Part shown: positions 57,640 to 64,000 of the stretch, one piece after another
How positions within the stretch are numbered: position 1 is the first letter of the stretch
Layout of the letters: each line of letters opens with the position of its first letter
NCBI GenBank assembly: GCA_036426205.1
Contig: CM071579.1
Location: forward strand, 15,487,812-15,551,811
Length of the DNA: 64,000 nt
Origin: Ascaphus truei
Lineage: Eukaryota; Chordata; Amphibia; Anura; Ascaphidae
Direction: 5' to 3'
Notes under the pieces: model-generated
What the model was told of the DNA's origin: nothing
What the model saw: the letters and a program-made list of their open reading frames with translations, nothing else
The model's database searches: none
Position numbers and translations under genes: made by a program

Positions 57640-58270
57640 TGCATGATGTCTTGGAAATTCACCATTAAAGCAGTGAAAGATAAGTTTCAGCGAGAAGTCT
57701 TCTGCTGGGTTAAGGAGGTTAATGCCCTCACTGATTGCTGTGCAGCGCCTGATGTGCCCATTTCTGATCCTAAAACCTCCATTTCAGGGACGTTGCTGGA
57801 CCGGCTCTCATCCTGTGAGAGAGCCCCCAACAGTATCCATTGAATAGAAGGATAGGTGACCCTCCATTGAAAAGTAGAAGGCCCCCGTATGATGATACTG
57901 TAGATGGTCCTCCCTATGGAGGATTCCCAGGAGCTGTTGATGAAGAGTGAAATGATGGCAGTACCCAGTAAGAAGCTGCAGCGGATAATGGTCAAAGTGT
58001 GGAACGAAACTACCCATGATGTGTTGGTGAGGGGAGGTACGGTAATGGCTAAATTTTCAGTGTTGACTTAGTAGGTCAAGCCTGGCCGAAGAAAGCTAAC
58101 CTGGGGAGCTTGACCCCGGACATATACCATTTTTGAGACGGCGCTGCCCTTTGAGGAGTGGAAGCAACGTTTAAGGGAGAAGCTGGCCAGCAGGCCTGAA
58201 GTATTCTCCACACACGAGTGGTACATGGGACATGGGATGTGGGACGATTATTCTGTCTCATACACAGAGG
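57640..58270 (+). pseudogene. Ty3/gypsy-like pol remnant
   Basis: Scattered frames are open: 57643-57840, and near 58140-58260 ALPFEEWKQRLREKLASRPE then VFSTHEW. The sequence FEEWK--L-EKL---PEVFS-HE-D-G is the linker just before the reverse transcriptase domain in many vertebrate gypsy-type pol proteins. The reverse transcriptase itself is absent, because at about 58270 the sequence changes to an LTR end. The part 57640-57990 is not individually recognisable. Stops and frameshifts show decay. Confidence 0.45.
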
Positions 58271-58274
58271 AGAC

Positions 58275-58335
58275 AAACTCAGGCCCCCACCCTAGTATCT
58301 ACATACTAAAACATCTAGGGAAATAAAGAGGGGTT
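58275..58335 (+). mobile_element. LTR 3'-end fragment
   Basis: GCCCCCACCCTAGTAT...GGGAAATAAAGAGGGGTTACA is the inverse of 54157-54220, here joined directly to pol-like sequence. The next bases (TACAATATAC) do not resemble a primer-binding site. Confidence 0.6.
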
Positions 58336-58385
58336 ACATACAATATACTTATTTTTTTTGATGCTTCTACGATCTTGGACAAAAA

Positions 58386-58673
58386 CATAGGTTACATAGT
58401 TACATAGTTACATAGTAGATGAGGTTGAAAAAAGACATAGGTCCATCAAGTTCAAACTATGCTAAATTTAGACAACAGATACTTTATCCTATATCTATAC
58501 TTACTTATTGACCCAGAGGAAGGCAAACAAAAACCCTCAGTAAGGGGAAAAATTAATTCCTTCCTGACTCCAAGAATTGGCAATCTGATTAATCCCTGGA
58601 TCAACATCCTTCCCATGTATACTTATTTGGTATATCCCTGTATACCTTTCCCATCTAAAAAGATGTCCAACCT
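58386..58673 (-). mobile_element. CR1-like LINE 3' end
   Basis: The inverse of 14215-14430 plus 14613-14715, without the SINE. On its own strand it runs from GGTTGGACATCTTTTTAGAT to CAACCTCATCTACTATGTAA and a (CTATGTAA)n tail. Confidence 0.8.
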
Positions 58674-60726
58674 TCAATAGGTACATTGTATTTCATAGCA
58701 GATAAGAACCACTTAGCGCACTTATGGTTAAAGAAAAGGGAAGGGTCAGTGAAGGAAAGAAGAAAATAGTTGACCAGCATTGGAAAAAGGGACGAGTGTA
58801 GTATGACATTCTGTTGTACACTTAGCAGTATGGTTAAAGCTTTAGAAAGTTGATGTGTTTTATTTTGTATTTGCCAGGGCTGCGGTAATGTTGATACATT
58901 GAATGGGTAACATTATAATATGAGGTCTATGATTGGTTGGTGAGAAAGAGCGTTATCCTCTGTGAGGTGGTCCATGGAGCTTCCTGAGCTGGTTGTGTCT
59001 ATTTGAGAGGTGACAACATGTTTTGATGTACTGTATCTGGCTGGGTTAGTTGGGCTACGGGGGTTTGAAATTGACCTGGTAACAGGTTGTGTACTGTGGC
59101 AGGGTAAACGTGGAAGTAAACTGTTTAAATGTATCATTTCAGTGAATTAAACCTGTGGCCATTAAGCTCCAGTTCAGTGTTATGTGCTTCGTTAGATCTT
59201 GTTACTTGAATGGTGTTGATGTATTGGGAAAGAGAAGGAGGGGGGGGAATTTGAATGTTGAAGGTCATAGCAAGAGTTGGGATATGTATAAAATAAAATA
59301 AAAAAAAACATCTAGGGGCTCTGCCCAGGTCAAACAAATGTTTGCTTATATCTGTGGTAAGACCTTTAGTTGGCAATTATATTACATTTGACTCTAGACT
59401 AAGTAACAGCTTTTGTTATGCACAGAACACAAAATGCATTGCGTTTCAAATTTTCATAGAGATTGATGGGGTTAATACTGTAAGTCAACTCATAAATATT
59501 CAATCTTTTTTTTACAGTTAAAATTCTTGTAAAATGTAAATAATTGGTTGCTGTGAATTTTATTTACAGTATGTGTAGCAATAATATTTTAAATATTATT
59601 AAATATTCCGCAGGGGTATTCCAATGTATCAACAAGTTAGTGCTGAATTATTTAGTGCAGATTGTAAATAAGCATAACCCGATGTAAAGACATATTCCGA
59701 TGTGTCCTTAGCGTTTTAACATTTAAATATCATAATATATTGCAGGCTCTCTGGGGCAGGGAATTCCTTTCCTATCATGCGCCTTTATACTTGTTTAACA
59801 ATTCCTGGTATACTAATGTCTATTTTATAAAGTGCTGCATACAGTGTTTGCACTACAAATCTACATTCATAAAGTACATTAATATATCATTCTGTAGTTT
59901 CAAAATAGCACCAGTGGGAGTCACTCTTATCACTTCTAATAGCAGTTTCTATGCTTGTAGTATAGTGATTATTATGAAGAACAATAAGAAAGAATGGTAT
60001 GTGGTGGATGTAAATCAGACTTAAAACGGTGCGGTTCGGAAAGGTGGAGATATCAGCACTGTTGAAATTAATCTTTAGCGATGTACATGATCAACTAATT
60101 TATTAGTGACGTTTACGATTACGTGTGCTTTCCAGTTAGAACAAAACTGACAATGTTCTTTGTCTCCTGGCCACTGTAATCTTGTTTAAAATACAATAGC
60201 GTGTGCCTGGTTCTGCAGCAACCACAATGATTGTTGGCACATCTCTGCTTCAGATAACAACTGCCAACCTGGGGCTTAGGATCTGTTATGTGGAATCCAC
60301 TGGCTTTCATACTGGTATCCCTTAGCCACACCCAGCTGGTCCACTACACTGTATACAAAAAACTGAAAGAGAAACTTTGTCAGACCTCAGAATATGTGCA
60401 GATGTCTGTTCCAGCTCCAGAGACTCTGCCAACGGTATCTGTGATAGTATCCAGCGCTTTCCAATTGAATGACTCCCTCAAGTCTGGCAAAGGGCTAAAT
60501 AATTTAGGAATTCGAGTGTTGCTTCATTTAAAACTGCCTGGACATATTCTTTTTTTGCCTAAAAACAACTGTTTGAAGTGACAAAAAAAAAAAGTGGTAA
60601 AAGTAACAATAGTGAGCAGGTTGTTTTAAATGTTCGACCTTGCATGACTATGCTCAGTTTTTGTCCTTGGAAAGCGTGTGTTTTTTTTTTATTAACTGAA
60701 ATGATAAAACAAAGATCATTTTAACA
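58674..60726. other. AT-rich intergenic DNA
   Basis: No certain feature. Open frames at 60288-60581 (plus) and 60119-60331 (minus, Cys-rich, with CANNHCGCC) resemble nothing I know; see rejected items. Confidence 0.4.
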
Positions 60727-60880
60727 ATGTCAGCGGTGAGAGTTGAACTGGATAATCTTTTTCTAGAAGAAATTGAGGGCGAGAATGTCTTAAAATCCAA
60801 TTTTATTGTGGCAAACACCGGTGAAGCAGATGCTGATTGCTGTGACACTGAACGTGTGTCTCCAAGTGCTAATCCCACAG
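60727..60880 (+). CDS. Candidate first coding exon, unknown gene
   Basis: ATG at 60727 (context aacaATGtc) opens 51 codons: MSAVRVELDNLFLEEIEGEN, then VLKSNFIVANTGEADADCCD and TERVSPSANPT. The frame reaches CCCACAG|GTAAGT (60874-60886), a full consensus 5' splice site. Composition is ordinary for protein: acidic, few repeats. I do not recognise the product. I see no obvious partner exon within the remaining 3 kb, most of which is an L2 element, so the rest would have to lie beyond the window. A chance frame is a real alternative. Confidence 0.3.
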
Positions 60881-61689
60881 GTAAGTTTCACTTTTTCTCA
60901 AGTTTCTATGCTGGTAATAACCTTGTTTAAAAAAGGACTTTGTAGTGATTAATAGGTAACACCTGCTAAATAACAACTTCAAAATAATATGGTAGTGTAT
61001 CAAAGATGGTTGTTTGTTATGCTGTGCGACTATCACCTTTTTCTACAGGCTCAGGTGTATTGGTGGAAAAGATATTACAGAGGAATAAAATAAAATACAT
61101 TCTCAATAATCTGTGTCATAGCTGTAACAGTTTACATTAACAATGTTAATTCCAGGTTTGTGCAAAAAAATGAGACTGGCGATGATGATTGTTAGTACTA
61201 TAAATTGTAATATTATTTATATTATTATTGTAGTTAAGGTTGAGAAAAGATATCAAAGGTATATGCTGTATATAACGAGTTTTACCTAAATATTTAAAAC
61301 TAGCCTGGGTAATATACAGTACTTACATTTATTTGAATCCAGAGCAATGCAGACAAATAATCCCATTGCAACATTGGGTTATGCTTTCAATTCATTACAG
61401 TTTATGATTCCTTTTTTAAAACCACAAGGCTCATAGAGGTTTGGAGACCTCATAAGCAATTCATTTCCTATAAGGAGATGCACCAGGTTTAGTACAGTAG
61501 GCTTGTGCAGAGATGCACTATATTTATGCAAACCTATCATCTTGGTCATCATATTGCATCCTCCAATCATCCCACACTTCACAAGGACCAATATGGCTTC
61601 CTAACCCTGCACAGTCATTTTATCCTGGGAGAAATTTTTTTTTTTTCGTCTTTAACTTCAGTACATGATCAATATTTTACTTATATTTT
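60881..61689. other. AT-rich intergenic DNA
   Basis: Nothing recognised. If 60727-60880 is an exon this would be the start of its intron. Confidence 0.4.
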
Positions 61690-64000
61690 TTTGTATGTAC
61701 ATCTTTATTTATATAATAATAATATATTATTATTATATAATAGTATAACACATAATGGGAATAAGCACTTCAGGCATGAGAGTAACAATAGGAAAAAGAG
61801 TCCCTGCCCCGAAGAGCTTACAATCTAAGTGGTAAGTAGGGAAAATAAACAGACAGTAGGAGGGTGTTATGGTTCGTGCGTCTGCAAGGGGTCAGTGCAT
61901 CTGAGATGTATAGTTTCAGCCAGTGGGCTACCCATATGCTTCGTTAAAGAGGTGTGTTTTTTGATGGGTCTTAAAAGGTGGAGAGAGAGAGTGCCAATCG
62001 GATAATGAGGGGAAGGAAATTCCAGAGGTGTGGGGCAGTGAGCGAGAGAGGTTTAAGGCCGTAGAGGTGATATTTGAACCCTAGAGATGTGATAAGATCA
62101 CCTAGAGAGATTGTTTAAAGAGAAGATAGAAGAGGTCCAAGGACATATCCCTGAGGTACACCCACAGCGAGATTAATAGAGGAGGAGGTGTTAGCAAAAG
62201 AGGCACTGAAAGTATGTTGGAGAGGTAAGAGGAGATCCAGGATAGAGCTTTTTTACGAATACCAAGAGTATGGAGAATGTGAAGGAGAAGTGGGTGGTCC
62301 ACAGTATCAAATGCTGCAGAGAGGTCGAGTAATATGAGTAGAGTGTAATCGCTTTTTTCTTTTGCAACATGGAGGTCATTAGTTATTTTGGTGAGTGCTT
62401 TTTCAGTGGAGTGAGCAGTATGGAAGCCCGATTGTAGGGGTCTACGAGAGAATAGGTGGTGAGAAAATGGAGAAAGCGAGAGAATATAAGGTGTTCATGG
62501 AGTTTAGAGGCAAAAGGCAGGCGGGAAACAGGGTGATAATTAAAGAGACAGGTAAGGTCAAGCTTTTTATTTTTGAGAAAGGGTATAACTGTTGCGTGCT
62601 TGAAGAAGACGGGAAGGGTACCAGAGTAGAGGGAGGAATTGAAAATGTGTGAGTGTAGGGATTAGAGTAGGAACAAGAGGTTTGAGGAGATTGGAGGGAA
62701 TGGGGTCAAGAAGGCAGATGGTAGAGGGAGAAGAGGAGATCATCAGCGACACATCCTGCTCTGTGACAGAGGAAAAGTTGTTGAGGATCAGAGTTAGGAA
62801 GATGAGTAGAATGTGAGGAGGAAACAGAAGAGATGTCTTGCTGAATAGAATCCAACTTTGTCTTGAAATAGTCAGCAAAGTTCTGAGGTGAAATAGAGGA
62901 AGTAAGAGCGGAGCATGCGTGTTTGGCAATTTAGCCAGGGTCTGGGGTTAGAAGGGCTAGAGCAGGATAGAACAAAAGGGGTATATAGATCAAGAGAGGA
63001 GGATAGGGCAGAGTTGTAGTTCCTGACAAGGTTGTCAGTCTGTAGCGGGGCTAAGAGAGGAAAGGGAAGAGCGCAAAGTGGAGTCAAGAGCCAGGAGGTT
63101 AATGGAGCACAGGTTTCTGCAGAAACGAGAGGGTAGATTATGGTGGAGAAATGGGAGAAAGAAAACGAGATAAGATGATGGTAAGAAAGAGGAAAGGGGG
63201 GAATGGAGAAATCGGAGAGCAAAAAGTATTTTAATGAAAACCAGGCCATCCTTTAGGGTGCTGGCTGCATTCTATTGATGAAGGCCAAAGAAGAGGTTAA
63301 GTGGAGAAGTAGCACAAACATGCAGTGGCATCCGGAGCAGCAGCAATGAGTGGCAAAAAATCTCAATTCGCCCAGGGTCAAAAAATGAAGGCTTTAATCG
63401 CACCAATGATGAACAACGGAGTCCATAGTCTCCCTCCTATGCGTTTCACGCAGCTAGTACGCTAGTGTGTTTTGTCACTCCTTGACAAAGTGCACTAGCT
63501 GCTTGAAACGCATAGGAGGGCAACTATGGACTCTGTTGTATATTTGTAGGGGTGTGTTTTAGTGCTGGGGGTATAGCTGAGTGGAGCCAAAGGGTGCAGA
63601 TAAGAAAGCAGTTCCTGTGAACTGAGAAGTGGAGAAGGAAGGAGAGATGGGGAAATATGAATGGTTAGCAACAGAAGGCTTTTAGGAAGAAAAGTGTAGA
63701 TTGAAAAGAAGTGAGGTTAGAGTAAATATAAATAGCAGTGGAGGCGTGGCAGTGCTGAAAGTTCAGTGCTGAGTAGCCTGAGGTGTATGCACTGAAAATG
63801 GAGTTCGGAAAAGGGAAATGTGCAAAATGTGCAATATATGAGGGGAGGTGCTGCAGAGGGAAGGGCGCTGTGTCTTGAGTCTGTGATAGAAAATGTCCTC
63901 CTTTTCTGCGCCGTTCAATTCCAGGGCCAGAAGGTGTAGAGTTGTCCTCTTCTTGTTTCACCTGTTGAACTCCCCGCTAAACTCCACTTAAAAAGGGTCC
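61690..64000 (-). mobile_element. L2-type LINE, minus strand, runs off the window
   Basis: From right to left on the minus strand: a 5' region (63550-64000, with SGPGIERRRKGGHF), the linker after the endonuclease (63060-63010, NLVRNYNSALSSSLDLYTPF), the start of reverse transcriptase (62800-62650, LLDPIPSNLLKPLVPTLIPT), the fingers/palm region (62302-62220, [20 protein letters not shown] then WISSYLSN) and the C-terminal tail near 61950 (STFKTHQKTHLFNEAYG), then a UTR with CTTACAATCTAAGTGG inverted. The pieces are in different frames with stops. A foldback element sits at 63300-63545. The element is old and inactive. Confidence 0.75.
63300..63545. mobile_element. Foldback retroposon 5 (short)
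   Basis: Arms 63414-63477 and 63483-63538 are inverted copies with a 5-base loop. The centre reads CTTGACAAAGTGCACTAGCT and GCTTGAAACGCATAGGAGGG (63481-63520), nearly the motif of the member at 56316. The left part is unpaired and carries GAAGGCTTTAATCGC, the inverse of AATAAAGCC-type blocks in the others. I could not find a clear target duplication; the outer ends are approximate. Confidence 0.6.

Noticed and set aside
60119..60581. Possible exons on either strand (Cys-rich minus frame; 97-codon plus frame)
   Set aside because: A minus-strand TTTCTCTTTCAG acceptor-like site exists near 60365, but the frame after it meets stops, the other frames lack splice sites, and neither protein is recognisable.
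1..64000. CRISPR arrays or bacterial operons
   Set aside because: Direct repeats here are microsatellites, minisatellites or LTRs with irregular spacing. The gene content is that of a vertebrate genome, and short frames beginning with TTG or GTG are not real starts.

Overview
The window looks like intergenic, transposon-dense DNA from a vertebrate, most likely an anuran amphibian. The evidence is the mixture of L2-type, CR1-like and RTE non-LTR retrotransposons with microsatellite tails, a MIR-like SINE, Tc1, Tigger and hAT DNA transposons, DIRS-like and Ty3/gypsy-like LTR remains, and a LINE 3' end (13990-14715, 16736-16802, 58386-58673) of a kind I know from frog genomes. I see no bacterial-style operon, no tRNA or rRNA gene, no CRISPR array and no complete host protein gene. 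The long open frames are nearly all chance frames in GC-rich or simple sequence.

Layout. 1-966: 3' part of a long LTR. 1040-1745: old repeat split by a CpG-rich TA-target MITE, with a sister MITE at 9699. 2472-2815 and 23363-23698: two hAT-type MITEs with 8-bp target duplications. 6189-6834, 10709-11465, 29071-30431, 35555-36655, 56316-57006 and 63300-63545: six members of a palindromic (foldback) retroposon group. 11490-12560: DIRS-like gag remains. 13990-14715: LINE end with a nested MIR-like SINE. 19766-21660: RTE LINE split by a hAT insertion. 25532-28000: LTR-like block, LINE tails and a GT-rich minisatellite. 31440-34766: L2 fragments. 36803-37998: broken Tc1 transposon. 39082-44489: LTR retrotransposon with both LTRs, a polypurine tract and a 4-bp target duplication, but no recognisable pol. 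45456-46125: long CT tract. 46765-47929: solo LTR. 49707-51380: Tigger transposon that has lost its catalytic core. 53270-55822: gag pseudogene and LTR remnant with a solo LTR nested inside. 56165-57490: decayed ASPM IQ-repeat pseudogene split by a foldback retroposon. 57640-58335: gypsy-like pol remnant fused to an LTR end. 60727-60880: the only candidate host coding exon. 61690-64000: L2 LINE on the minus strand.

Three patterns stand out. First, the heptamers TACTGTA and TACAGTA occur 57 times by my eye count, against about a dozen expected. This is the form of footprint left when Sleeping Beauty-type Tc1 elements excise, and in one LINE copy (14680-14686) a sister copy shows plain TA at the same place. 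Second, the foldback elements carry 14-16 bp (one about 21 bp) target duplications, one arm that reaches the target duplication, and in several cases a motif resembling a decayed hammerhead ribozyme core, so they may be Penelope-like retroposons. Third, the CpG-rich MITEs and the long LTRs both carry NRF1-like (GCGCATGCGC) and YY1-like (AAGATGGCGGC) sites.
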